DNA of 64,000 bases from Clostridia bacterium (GTDB lineage: Bacteria > Bacillota > Clostridia > TANB77 > CAG-508), in the NCBI GenBank assembly GCA_017625465.1, contig JAGAKS010000017.1, positions 92,946 to 156,945 on the forward strand, written 5' to 3'. Shown in pieces: positions 19,761 to 28,091 of this stretch; the first letter of the stretch is position 1; each line of letters begins with the position of its first letter. Both the position numbers and the translations under genes were made by a program. A model generated the notes under the pieces. It saw nothing but the letters and a program-made list of their open reading frames with translations. It was not told the DNA's origin and ran no database searches.

Positions 19761-22700
19761 ATGAGAAGGAAAACACTAATCGTAATAGCATTAATTGCAG
19801 TAATGTTATTAAGCAGCTTTCTTCCTCTAGTGGAGGTTTATGCTGCAGAAGACGCAACAGTAACAGAAATGACCTTCAATTCAGACCTATATAAAGGTTT
19901 AAAAGAATATTTCCAAGGAAAAAACATTGATGCAATATACAATGATGTTGAGCATACTATTACAATGTCAAACGAAGTATTAAATGGAGTTGAAGAAATT
20001 TCTTTAAAAGAGAAAGGATTAAGCAATATTGCTGGTATCGAAAACTTTACTAATGTAAAAAGCTTAATTTTATCTGCAAACAATTTATCAGAAAAAAGCA
20101 ATTTAGGTGTATTAAATAGCTTATCAAAATTAAACTACCTAGATCTTTCTTCTAATAATATTAAAGATTTAAGTGAAATTGAACCACTTATAATGAAATT
20201 AATAGCAATAGATACAAATGCTATTAATATAAGCAGCCAAACTGCAAAAGCTGTTTATGATATTGAAATTGATCAAGAAGAACAAACTTTAACAAGATCT
20301 TTTACATTACCTCAAATATTACAAATGGCAGGTATTGCTAAAGATGGTAAAATAAATAATAAAGGATATTTAAAAGCTGATTGGTTTGTTGAAACAGATT
20401 ATGCTTCTAATAGAAATTCTTATTCATCAATTAAACCTTATATTGTATCAAGTAGTATACCAAACCCAGTTACATCAGAAGATGATTCTTTTGATATTCA
20501 AGTTGGTATAGAAGATTCAGTAGGAAATTATTTACCATTAGAAGGTTTAGTAAAATTATCTATTACTATTAAAGATATAAGTTCAGATGGATATACATTA
20601 AATCCAGCATCAAAAAACTTATTAAAAGATAGTGTATTTACAATATTCTTTGTAGTTCATGTAGATGATACAGATGCTGTTATAATAAAAGATAGAAATT
20701 TATATAGAGCAATAAAAGAACAATTAACAAAAAATCAAGAAATCAATCCAGATTTAATAAGCTATAAATATGGAACAACAGCAGACGGAGAAGTTTACTA
20801 TGATGTATGTGATTACTATTATAATACTTCAACAAAAGAAGGAACATTATCAGTAGGCGGAACAGATATATATAAAATAAGTAACTTTAGCTTAAATGGT
20901 GGAGAATCTATCATTAGAGTTAAAAATGCATCAGGAAGCTATGTGTCTACAACAGAACCAGTAAAATACGAAGCTGTTGATGTAACAGAAGTAGATGAAT
21001 ATGGTTCAGTTACAACAAAACGTAAAATAAAAGTTCCACACATCAATACAGATTGTAGAGATTTATATGTTGATGCATGGGATGAACCACAAGCTTTTGT
21101 AATAACAGATTTAGATTTAGTAAATAAAATCACTTCTTTGATTTTAAATGATAAGAGAATATATGATTTATCAGGATTAGAAGGATTTATAGGATTAGAA
21201 TCAAATTTAAATGTTTCTTATAACTATATAGACACAATGGCAACTATTTACTTATTACAAAAAGAAAAAGAAGGAAGAAACAGCTCATTACAAGAATTAT
21301 TTAGTGAGAAAAAAGCTGCTATGGCATCTAAGAAAGATAAAGTAACATCTGCATATAAAAGTGCAACAGATGCTAAAAAAGCTATAGAAGCTGAAATTAA
21401 GAAAATTGAAGAAAACTTAAATAAATTATCTGAAATTACAGATACATCATCATCAGAATATACAAACACAGTAAAAGCAATTGAAGCAAGCATTAAAACA
21501 ATAAATGGTGATGGTACAGATGAAAATCCAGGATTAATTGGAACTATTAAAAAAGCTTTCACAGATCCACAAGACGGAATACAAGCTAATTTAGCAGAAA
21601 TGTATAATAGACTTGCAAAAATGTACAAAGTATACAATAAAGAATACAAATTAACAAGTATTTTAATACCAGAAATGAATTACCAAACTGAAGAAGAATG
21701 GGAAACATATAAAGAAACAAACAAAACTTTAGCTGGTGCTAAAGAGATGGCAAAAGCTGAAGTAGCAAGAATTAATACTTTAGAAAAAGCTGGAGCATTA
21801 TCTATATTAGAAAAAGCATTAATTGTTAAAGCATTTGGTTTATCATTATCAGATGAACAAGAATTCCCAGTTTCTTATGCCTTAAATGAATTAGTTAAAA
21901 ACTATGAAGAAGTAAGTGCAGGAAGAAGTACTTGGGTAAGTATGAATGCAGAGTTTATTGAAATAGGAATTTACTCATCAGCAGCAAATTATTGCTTACT
22001 TGAAAGAATGAACAATGATACTGCAGTAGCAGCTTGCTATGTAGAAGATTACTTAGCTTCAGTATTACAAAACTATAGCTATGAAGATATTGATACAGAT
22101 TTAGTACAAGCAATTTATGAAAAAGTAAAATACGGAACAACTTCTTCAAAATATGATTATTATTTAAATCAAATATTTACAACTTATATAGCACAAGAAT
22201 TAACTTACGAAGGAGTTACTTTACCAGCATGCAAAGGACAATATTATAAAGTAAGTAAATTAAATGTAAACGTTACTGAAAGAAGTAGTGGAGTTGCTTC
22301 AATAGGAAATTACCCAAGTGCAGTAAACTTTACTGAAACAATCAGTGTCGTTAATAAAACAAGCTCATCAGGAACATTATTCTTTGACCAATTAATGAAT
22401 TTAGTAAATAAATTTACAGCTATTGATGAAACATCTTTATATGTAAATTTACCAGCATTAAAGAGAATAGATGTTAGAAATAATGAAATCGAAACATTAG
22501 GTCCAACAGAAGTTACTGTAGTTGATAAAGAAGGAAATGAACAAACAACAACAGAAACTTTAGCAACATTGAAAAACTTAAAAGAATTATATGCAGGACA
22601 TAACTTCGTATCAGGAGATATTGCTTGTGTAGATTGGACAACATTAACATCATTAAAGAAATTAGACTTATCATATAACTTTATACGTGATATTAAACCA

Positions 22701-24239
22701 TTAGAAGTTCTAAAGAACTTAAGATACTTAGATGTATCAGATAACTTATTAGCTGGTCCATTTAATATATCTGTAAGAAAAATGGAAAAATTACATGATT
22801 TAAAATTAGCAGGAAACCAATACACAGATATTAGTCAAATATTAAATGATTATGAAATGATATCTGGAGGAGACTTTACAAATTATTTTGCTAGAGAAGA
22901 TACATTAAACTTAGACTTAAGTAGACAAGAATTAGAAATTAACATTGAGGATCCAATTCCTTATGATGCAAATGCAAATGTTAAAGAAATAGAATTACCA
23001 CCTATATTTGCACAATTAGAATATATTGATGCACCAAGAACAGCTTTTGGAACAACAAGTTCTAAAGGTTCTATCCAAGCAAGAGGTGGAGTTGCATATA
23101 TACCAGTACATGAGGCTGGAGATTATGAAGCAACAGTAAAAGTTATAGCAGCAAATGGTTACCCAGAAGAAGTAACAACATCTGTTGGTATAAATACAAT
23201 TTGTACAATCAATTATGCAGTAAGAAAAGCTAATGTAACAGAAGTAGTAATTAATGAAAATGTTACAGCAGTTGAAAAAGGACAAACATATAATTTTACA
23301 GCAACAGTTGAAGGCGAAAACATTGCAGATAGAAGAGTTTCATGGTCACTATCTGGAAACAATAGTACAGGAACAACAATATCTGAAAATGGAGAATTAG
23401 TAATTGCAGCAGATGAAACTTCTGAAAAAATTACTATTACAGCTACTTCAAGAGCAAATGATAGTAAGAGTGTAAGATTAGACTTAGCAGTTATAGCAGA
23501 AGGTGCAAGTGCAATTACAGGTATAAAAATTGAAGCAGACAAAACAACAGTTAAACCAGGAATGACAGTAAACTTATCAGCAACTGTTGAAGGTGTAAAT
23601 TTAACAGAAGATGCTCAAGCAGTTACATGGAATATAGCTGGACATAAGAGTACAAGAACAACAATTAGCGAAGAAGGTGTTCTAACAACTGGAACAAATG
23701 AACCAGAAGGAACAACAATTACAGTAACAGCAACATCAGTTGCAAATCCAGCAGTAACAGCAAGTAAAGATATAAAAGTTTCAACAACAGAACCAGAAAC
23801 ACCAACAAATCCAGAAGAACCAAATTATGGATATACAGTTTCAAGTGATGGTACTGAAGTTTTAGGAATCTCTCCAAATACAAAAGCAACAGACTTCAAA
23901 TCAAAATTAGTAAGTGATCCAAGCTATACAGTTGAAGTAAAAAGAGAAGGAAATACTGTTTCTGATACTAACTATGTAGCAACAAGTGATATAGTAGTTA
24001 TCACTAAAGATGGAGAACTAGTAGGAAGTTATGAATTAGTTGTTAAAGGTGATGTAAATGGAGATGGTGTAGCAGATGCCTTAGATAGTTCTTTAATAAA
24101 AGCTCATAGAGCAAAATTAGAAACTTTATCTGGAGCATACTTACAAGCAGCAGATATCAACAATGACGGCTATGTTGATATAATAGATGTAAGATTACTA
24201 TTATATCACAGAGCAAAAATTGATGGATATATTCTATAA
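19761..24239 (+). CDS. Secreted leucine-rich-repeat / Ig-like protein with C-terminal dockerin
   Basis: 1492 residues from ATG 19761, chosen because GGGAGG precedes it and the first residues form a signal peptide (MRRK, hydrophobic core, VYA). LRR segments lie near residues 75-150 ('SKLNYLDLSSNNIKDLSEI') and ~920-1020 ('SLKKLDLSYNFIRDIKPL', 'NLRYLDVSDNLLAG'), separated by a long helical, coiled-coil-like region. Two BIG2-type Ig-like domains follow near 1155-1340 and then a small linker module. Residues ~1429-1492 form a type I dockerin with duplicated calcium loops 'DVNGDGVADALD' and 'DINNDGYVDIID', each followed by a helix ending in HRAK. Dockerins bind cohesins, and the next gene carries a cohesin-like domain. 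No catalytic domain is visible, so this looks like an adhesive or recognition subunit docked on the cell surface rather than a cellulosomal enzyme. Confidence 0.9.
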   Translation: MRRKTLIVIALIAVMLLSSFLPLVEVYAAEDATVTEMTFNSDLYKGLKEYFQGKNIDAIYNDVEHTITMSNEVLNGVEEISLKEKGLSNIAGIENFTNVKSLILSANNLSEKSNLGVLNSLSKLNYLDLSSNNIKDLSEIEPLIMKLIAIDTNAINISSQTAKAVYDIEIDQEEQTLTRSFTLPQILQMAGIAKDGKINNKGYLKADWFVETDYASNRNSYSSIKPYIVSSSIPNPVTSEDDSFDIQVGIEDSVGNYLPLEGLVKLSITIKDISSDGYTLNPASKNLLKDSVFTIFFVVHVDDTDAVIIKDRNLYRAIKEQLTKNQEINPDLISYKYGTTADGEVYYDVCDYYYNTSTKEGTLSVGGTDIYKISNFSLNGGESIIRVKNASGSYVSTTEPVKYEAVDVTEVDEYGSVTTKRKIKVPHINTDCRDLYVDAWDEPQAFVITDLDLVNKITSLILNDKRIYDLSGLEGFIGLESNLNVSYNYIDTMATIYLLQKEKEGRNSSLQELFSEKKAAMASKKDKVTSAYKSATDAKKAIEAEIKKIEENLNKLSEITDTSSSEYTNTVKAIEASIKTINGDGTDENPGLIGTIKKAFTDPQDGIQANLAEMYNRLAKMYKVYNKEYKLTSILIPEMNYQTEEEWETYKETNKTLAGAKEMAKAEVARINTLEKAGALSILEKALIVKAFGLSLSDEQEFPVSYALNELVKNYEEVSAGRSTWVSMNAEFIEIGIYSSAANYCLLERMNNDTAVAACYVEDYLASVLQNYSYEDIDTDLVQAIYEKVKYGTTSSKYDYYLNQIFTTYIAQELTYEGVTLPACKGQYYKVSKLNVNVTERSSGVASIGNYPSAVNFTETISVVNKTSSSGTLFFDQLMNLVNKFTAIDETSLYVNLPALKRIDVRNNEIETLGPTEVTVVDKEGNEQTTTETLATLKNLKELYAGHNFVSGDIACVDWTTLTSLKKLDLSYNFIRDIKPLEVLKNLRYLDVSDNLLAGPFNISVRKMEKLHDLKLAGNQYTDISQILNDYEMISGGDFTNYFAREDTLNLDLSRQELEINIEDPIPYDANANVKEIELPPIFAQLEYIDAPRTAFGTTSSKGSIQARGGVAYIPVHEAGDYEATVKVIAANGYPEEVTTSVGINTICTINYAVRKANVTEVVINENVTAVEKGQTYNFTATVEGENIADRRVSWSLSGNNSTGTTISENGELVIAADETSEKITITATSRANDSKSVRLDLAVIAEGASAITGIKIEADKTTVKPGMTVNLSATVEGVNLTEDAQAVTWNIAGHKSTRTTISEEGVLTTGTNEPEGTTITVTATSVANPAVTASKDIKVSTTEPETPTNPEEPNYGYTVSSDGTEVLGISPNTKATDFKSKLVSDPSYTVEVKREGNTVSDTNYVATSDIVVITKDGELVGSYELVVKGDVNGDGVADALDSSLIKAHRAKLETLSGAYLQAADINNDGYVDIIDVRLLLYHRAKIDGYIL

Positions 24240-24254
24240 TTAAATAAAATCCCA

Positions 24255-24293
24255 GACGAATTCTCATAGGAAGTTTTCCTATGAGAATTTGTC
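24255..24293 (+). other. Long stem-loop without T-run between dockerin and cohesin genes
   Basis: About 17 bp of stem (24255-24272 with 24276-24293, one mismatch) and a tiny loop, followed by AAAAAAA instead of T. It could be a transcript-stabilising or processing hairpin, or a weak terminator. It separates the two genes of the putative cohesin-dockerin pair. Confidence 0.6.
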
Positions 24294-24369
24294 AAAAAAA
24301 GGTATTGCATTTGATAATATTTAGTGATATTCTTAATATGTATATATAACGATTATAGGAGAAAATGTC

Positions 24370-25278
24370 ATGAAAAAGAAATTATTATTAGTGTATGTAT
24401 TTGTAGCATTTGTACTATTATGTACAAATGTATATGCTGTAGTTACAATGAATGTGGGACTTACAGCAGATAAAACATCTGTAAAACCAGGTGAAGAAGT
24501 GGTTGTTACAGTTAATTTGAAAAATATTTCAAATCCAGTTTCATCAGTAGAAGGATATATAAATATTGATGAAGATGTATTTAAAGAAACAATAAAAGAT
24601 GCGCTTGTTATAAAAGATAACAAAATTGAAGTAACATCTGGAAGTACAGTTTTAAATAAATTAAGTTATGCTTTTGATCCAACTTCAACAAATGCTGATT
24701 ATGATGTTGTTTTTAATACCAAAAAGGAAACTATTGAAAACAATGATTGTTTCTTGGTTATGGATTTATCTCAAGCTATAGAAAACAGTGCAGATATTTT
24801 ACAATTCAAATTTACAGTTAAAGATAATGCAACAGTTAAAAAAGTTGAAGATGCAATAAAAATAGAGAAAGTAGTTGCTACTTCTGCTGAAGAAAGAACA
24901 GGAGAAATGTCTGCAACTTTAGATATCAATGTTGTAAAAGCAAATGAACCAGCTGAAGAAAATAATACTGTAAACAATACAGTAAATGATACAGAAAATA
25001 CAAATAAAAATACAAATACAAACACTAACCAAAATACAAATACAAATAAAAATACTAATACAAATGCTAATCAAAATACAAACAAAAACACAAATAATAC
25101 AAATTCAGCAAATAACGTAAATAATACAGTAAATAACACTAACACAAATAAAGATAATACAGTTGCCGGAAGTAATATACCAGCAGCAGGTGCAGGATTT
25201 ATAATTGTTCCAATTATTATTTTTGCAGTATTAGCATACATTAGTTACAATAAATATATTAAATACAGAGGTATTTAG
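24370..25278 (+). CDS. Anchored single-cohesin-like scaffold protein
   Basis: 302 residues starting at ATG 24370 after AGGAG. The N-terminus is a signal peptide ending near VYA (residue ~25). Residues ~27-195 resemble a cohesin domain: 'VKPGEEVVVTVNLKNISNPVSSVEGYINID', then beta-rich sequence ending 'GEMSATLDINVV'. Residues ~200-265 are an Asn/Thr-rich linker (repeated NTN, NKNT) typical of wall-spanning spacers. The C-terminus has IPAAGAG, a hydrophobic segment and a basic tail (NKYIKYRGI), which resembles a sortase signal with IPAAG instead of LPXTG. With the dockerin protein next door the simplest reading is a one-cohesin surface anchor. The cohesin call rests on sequence pattern only. Confidence 0.7.
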   Translation: MKKKLLLVYVFVAFVLLCTNVYAVVTMNVGLTADKTSVKPGEEVVVTVNLKNISNPVSSVEGYINIDEDVFKETIKDALVIKDNKIEVTSGSTVLNKLSYAFDPTSTNADYDVVFNTKKETIENNDCFLVMDLSQAIENSADILQFKFTVKDNATVKKVEDAIKIEKVVATSAEERTGEMSATLDINVVKANEPAEENNTVNNTVNDTENTNKNTNTNTNQNTNTNKNTNTNANQNTNKNTNNTNSANNVNNTVNNTNTNKDNTVAGSNIPAAGAGFIIVPIIIFAVLAYISYNKYIKYRGI

Positions 25279-25292
25279 AAAATAATGTTTAG

Positions 25293-25328
25293 AAAGAAGC
25301 TTTTTAAAAGAGCTTCTTTTTATTTTTT
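25293..25328 (+). terminator. Rho-independent terminator after the cohesin-like gene
   Basis: A 9-bp stem AAAGAAGCT/AGCTTCTTT (25293-25301 with 25311-25319) followed by TTATTTTTT. Confidence 0.85.
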
Positions 25329-25396
25329 CAAAATACTTGCTTATTTTTTTGAATATGATATAATATTATCAAATTTAATATGGAGGAAATGTAATT

Positions 25397-25948
25397 ATGA
25401 TGATGCTAATTATAATAATAATTGTTATATTAGTTGTAGTTGCACTTATGTACAATGGCTTAATTTCTTCAAGAAATAGAGTTAAAAATGCTTGGAGCCA
25501 AATAGATGTACAATTACAAAGAAGATTTGATTTAATTCCTAATTTAGTAGAAACAGTAAAAGGCTATATGGATCATGAAGAATCAGTTTTAACAAAAGTT
25601 ACAGAACTTAGAACTTCATGGGCTAATGCTTCAACAGTTTCAAAAAAAGCTGAATTAGATTCTGAATTATCTGGAGCTTTAAAAACAATTATGGCAGTTT
25701 CAGAAAATTATCCAGATTTAAAATCTAGTAAAAACTTTACAGAATTACAAGAAGAACTAAGAAGTACAGAGGATAAAATTGCTTATGCTAGACAATTTTA
25801 TAATGATACTGTTACAATTTATAACACAAAATTAGAAACAATACCTACAAATATTATAGCTTCTATGTTTAATTTTAAACAAGAAGAATTATTTGAGGCA
25901 GCTTCAGATGAAGCAAGACAAAATGTTAAAGTAGATTTTAACAAATAA
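25397..25948 (+). CDS. lemA: LemA family membrane protein
   Basis: 183 residues: one N-terminal transmembrane helix (residues 2-20) and a long helical cytoplasmic-type domain. The family signature is clear: '[33 protein letters not shown]' and '[24 protein letters not shown]' near the end. LemA is widespread and often paired with an HtpX-type protease, as here (53 bases to htpX with a terminator between). Its molecular role is not settled. Start ATG 25397 is 10 bases after GGAGG; ATG 25400 is an equal alternative. Confidence 0.92.
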   Translation: MMMLIIIIIVILVVVALMYNGLISSRNRVKNAWSQIDVQLQRRFDLIPNLVETVKGYMDHEESVLTKVTELRTSWANASTVSKKAELDSELSGALKTIMAVSENYPDLKSSKNFTELQEELRSTEDKIAYARQFYNDTVTIYNTKLETIPTNIIASMFNFKQEELFEAASDEARQNVKVDFNK

Positions 25949-25955
25949 TTAATTT

Positions 25956-25990
25956 GGGGCGAATAAATTATTATTCGCCTTGTTTTTTTT
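25956..25990 (+). terminator. Terminator/attenuator between lemA and htpX
   Basis: A 9-bp perfect stem GGCGAATAA/TTATTCGCC (25958-25966 with 25971-25979) followed by TTGTTTTTTTT. htpX begins only 12 bases later, so read-through would decide htpX expression unless it has a promoter inside lemA. Confidence 0.85.
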
Positions 25991-26001
25991 AGGAGTAGAT
26001 T

Positions 26002-26895
26002 ATGTACGAAGATATTAAAAAGAATAAAATAAAAACAGGTGTTATAGTATTTTTATTTACACTTATGATAGCAGTAATAATATATGCAGTATGTGAATTT
26101 CTTGGATTGGGTGAGTATACAATTGTTTTTGCAGCAATATTTTCTATCATTTCTGCAATTGCAACATATTATAATTGTGATAAGATAGTGTTAGCCTCAG
26201 TTAAGGCAAGACCTGCAACAAGAGAAGAAGATTTACAACTTACAAATATATTAGATGGCTTAATGGTAGCATCTGGTTTAGAAGCTAAACCAAGATTATA
26301 TGTAGTAGATTCAAATCAACCAAATGCTTTTGCAACAGGTAGAAATCCACAAAATGCCGTTATATGTGTAACAACAGGTTTAATAGAAAAACTTAATTAT
26401 AGAGAATTAGAAGCAGTTGTTGCTCACGAGCTTTCACACATTAAAAATTATGATATTAGACTTTCAGCTGTAATTAGTGTAATGGCTGGTTTTGTTGTGA
26501 TGCTCTCAGATATACTTTTCCGTTCTAGATTTAGAGGTAGGAGAAATGATGATAATGATAGTCATAATTCTCTTGAAATTATTTTAATGTTAGTAGGATT
26601 AATATTGTTAATTTTATCTCCGATAATTTCAAATTTAATTCAATTAGCAGTTTCAAGAAGAAGAGAGTATTTAGCTGATGCTACAGCTGTATCTTTTACG
26701 AGAAATCCAGATGGCTTAATTTCAGCACTTAAGAAAATATCAGAGGATGATTCTGAATTAGATGTAGCAAGTCAAAGTAATGCATTTATGTATATTGAAA
26801 ATCCTTTCAAAAAGAAGAGAAAAGAAGTAAGTAGTCTATTTTCAACACATCCATCAGTAGCTGAAAGAGTTACAGCATTAGAAAATTTAAGATAA
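26002..26895 (+). CDS. htpX: Membrane zinc metalloprotease HtpX (family M48)
   Basis: HtpX is a heat-shock-type membrane protease that degrades misfolded membrane proteins together with FtsH. The 297-residue protein has two N-terminal transmembrane helices (~15-55), the zinc motif 'VVAHELSHIKNYD' (H142, E143, H146), two further hydrophobic segments (~155-170 and ~195-215), the third-ligand region 'RRREYLADATAVSFTRNPDGL' and the C-terminal 'STHPSVAERVTALENL'. All catalytic residues are present. Start ATG 26002 follows AGGAG. Confidence 0.95.
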   Translation: MYEDIKKNKIKTGVIVFLFTLMIAVIIYAVCEFLGLGEYTIVFAAIFSIISAIATYYNCDKIVLASVKARPATREEDLQLTNILDGLMVASGLEAKPRLYVVDSNQPNAFATGRNPQNAVICVTTGLIEKLNYRELEAVVAHELSHIKNYDIRLSAVISVMAGFVVMLSDILFRSRFRGRRNDDNDSHNSLEIILMLVGLILLILSPIISNLIQLAVSRRREYLADATAVSFTRNPDGLISALKKISEDDSELDVASQSNAFMYIENPFKKKRKEVSSLFSTHPSVAERVTALENLR

Positions 26896-26904
26896 AAGTC
26901 ATAA

Positions 26905-26933
26905 TTGACAAAAATTAATAATAATAGTATAAT
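26905..26933 (+). promoter_or_regulatory. Consensus sigma-A promoter for the G5/3D gene
   Basis: TTGACA (26905-26910), 17-bp spacer, TATAAT (26928-26933). Confidence 0.9.
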
Positions 26934-26963
26934 ATGCTCGTAACTTTAAGGAGGTACATTTTT

Positions 26964-27947
26964 ATGAAAACAGACAAAAAATTATCTGTAAAGATAATTC
27001 GTAAGATTGTTTTTGTATGTATTATTCTAATTTGTTTATTTACAGTTGGTGTTTTAGCTGGGAAATCTGATTTAACAGATGTAACAATTGTTTTTTCAGA
27101 TGATACAGAAATATCAGTTATGACATCAAATGTAAAAGTTTCTGATATATTAGATGAAAATCATATTTTATTACTTCCAGATGAAGTAGTAGAACCAAAT
27201 TTAGAATCTAATATTGATATTGCTAAAAAAATAGTAATTAGTAAAGCAAAAGAAGAAAAAGTTGTTGTTGCTGAAGATGTTCAAAGTGTTTCAACAGAAG
27301 AAATACTTGGAAAATATGTAACAATTACTGAAAAAATTATCATAGAACAAGTTGAAATTCCTTTTGAAACAATTACAAAAGATGTTTCTAGAGAGGGCAC
27401 AGAGACAACAGATAGAGTATTACAAAATGGGAAAAACGGTTTAAAAGAAATAAAATATAGAGCAAAATTCCAAGATGAAGTTGAAATAGAAAGAACAGTT
27501 ATATCAGAAACTGTAATAAAAGAACCAGTTAACAAAATCATTCAAATTTCTACAAAAATTTCTTCTAGGTCAGCGATAAGAAATAATTCTATTGCACCTT
27601 CTGCAATTGCAGCAAGTGTAGAAGGAATGCAAGGTAGAGCAGTTACACTTAATGCATCAGCATATACAGCATCTACTTGTGGAAAAGCAGTAGGAAGTCC
27701 AGGTTATGGAATTACATCTTCAGGTGCTGCGGCAAGATCTTATTATACAGTTGCAGCTGGTGGAGCTTATCCAATTGGAACAGTTGTATATATTCCATAT
27801 TTTGCAAGTGCACCAAATGGTGGATGGTTTGTAGTTCAAGATAGAGGTGGAGCAATTTCTAATAACAGAATAGATATCTACTTTGATACTATTGGAGAAT
27901 GTAGACAATTTGGTAGAAGAAACTTAGAGTGTTATATATATAATTAA
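26964..27947 (+). CDS. G5 and 3D domain cell-wall protein (YabE/Rpf-like)
   Basis: 327 residues from ATG 26964 (AAGGAGG 8 bases upstream; the longer frame starts inside the promoter region). A signal/anchor helix (~16-35) is followed by a DUF348-like segment (~38-105, 'VTIVFSDDTEISVMTSNVKVSDILDE'). A G5 domain spans ~130-205 ('VEIPFETITKDVSREGTETTDRVLQNGKNGLKEIKY'). A C-terminal 3D domain spans ~225-327 ('LNASAYTAST', 'AAGGAYPIGTVVYIPYF', 'VVQDRGGAISNNRIDIYFD') with its conserved Asp residues. Proteins of this type remodel peptidoglycan in spore-formers, in germination or resuscitation. It has its own promoter and terminator, so it is monocistronic. Confidence 0.9.
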   Translation: MKTDKKLSVKIIRKIVFVCIILICLFTVGVLAGKSDLTDVTIVFSDDTEISVMTSNVKVSDILDENHILLLPDEVVEPNLESNIDIAKKIVISKAKEEKVVVAEDVQSVSTEEILGKYVTITEKIIIEQVEIPFETITKDVSREGTETTDRVLQNGKNGLKEIKYRAKFQDEVEIERTVISETVIKEPVNKIIQISTKISSRSAIRNNSIAPSAIAASVEGMQGRAVTLNASAYTASTCGKAVGSPGYGITSSGAAARSYYTVAAGGAYPIGTVVYIPYFASAPNGGWFVVQDRGGAISNNRIDIYFDTIGECRQFGRRNLECYIYN

Positions 27948-27977
27948 AGAGAATTTTTAAAAAATTCTCTTTTTTTA
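27946..27977 (+). terminator. Rho-independent terminator
   Basis: Stem AAAGAGAATTTT/AAAATTCTCTTT (27946-27957 with 27961-27972) running into a T-tract. Confidence 0.9.
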
Positions 27978-28006
27978 TTGACAAAAGAAAAAAAGTGTTG
28001 TTTAAT
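27978..28006 (+). promoter_or_regulatory. Promoter of the comM-dprA-yraN operon
   Basis: TTGACA (27978-27983), 17-bp spacer, TTTAAT (28001-28006). The TTG of this -35 box is in frame with comM and should not be taken for its start codon. Confidence 0.7.
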
Positions 28007-28091
28007 AATTATAATTTATTTCAAAGTTCAGGCGATTCGCCAAAAAATCAAAATTTTTAAAAATTTCATAAGAAAGGAAAGTGATGTAAAA

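Noticed and set aside
24255-24293. Strong terminator after the dockerin gene
   Set aside because: The stem is strong but is followed by A, not T, so I list it as a stem-loop only.
24940-25160. Possible CRISPR or tandem DNA repeat
   Set aside because: The repetition is Asn/Thr codons of a protein linker inside one reading frame, without spacer structure.
25285-25479. 64-residue open frame between the cohesin-like gene and lemA
   Set aside because: It begins inside a terminator, has no ribosome site and overlaps lemA in another frame.
27978-28091. Extended N-terminus of comM from TTG 27978
   Set aside because: That TTG is the -35 box of a well-spaced promoter, and the encoded residues are unlike the ComM family.
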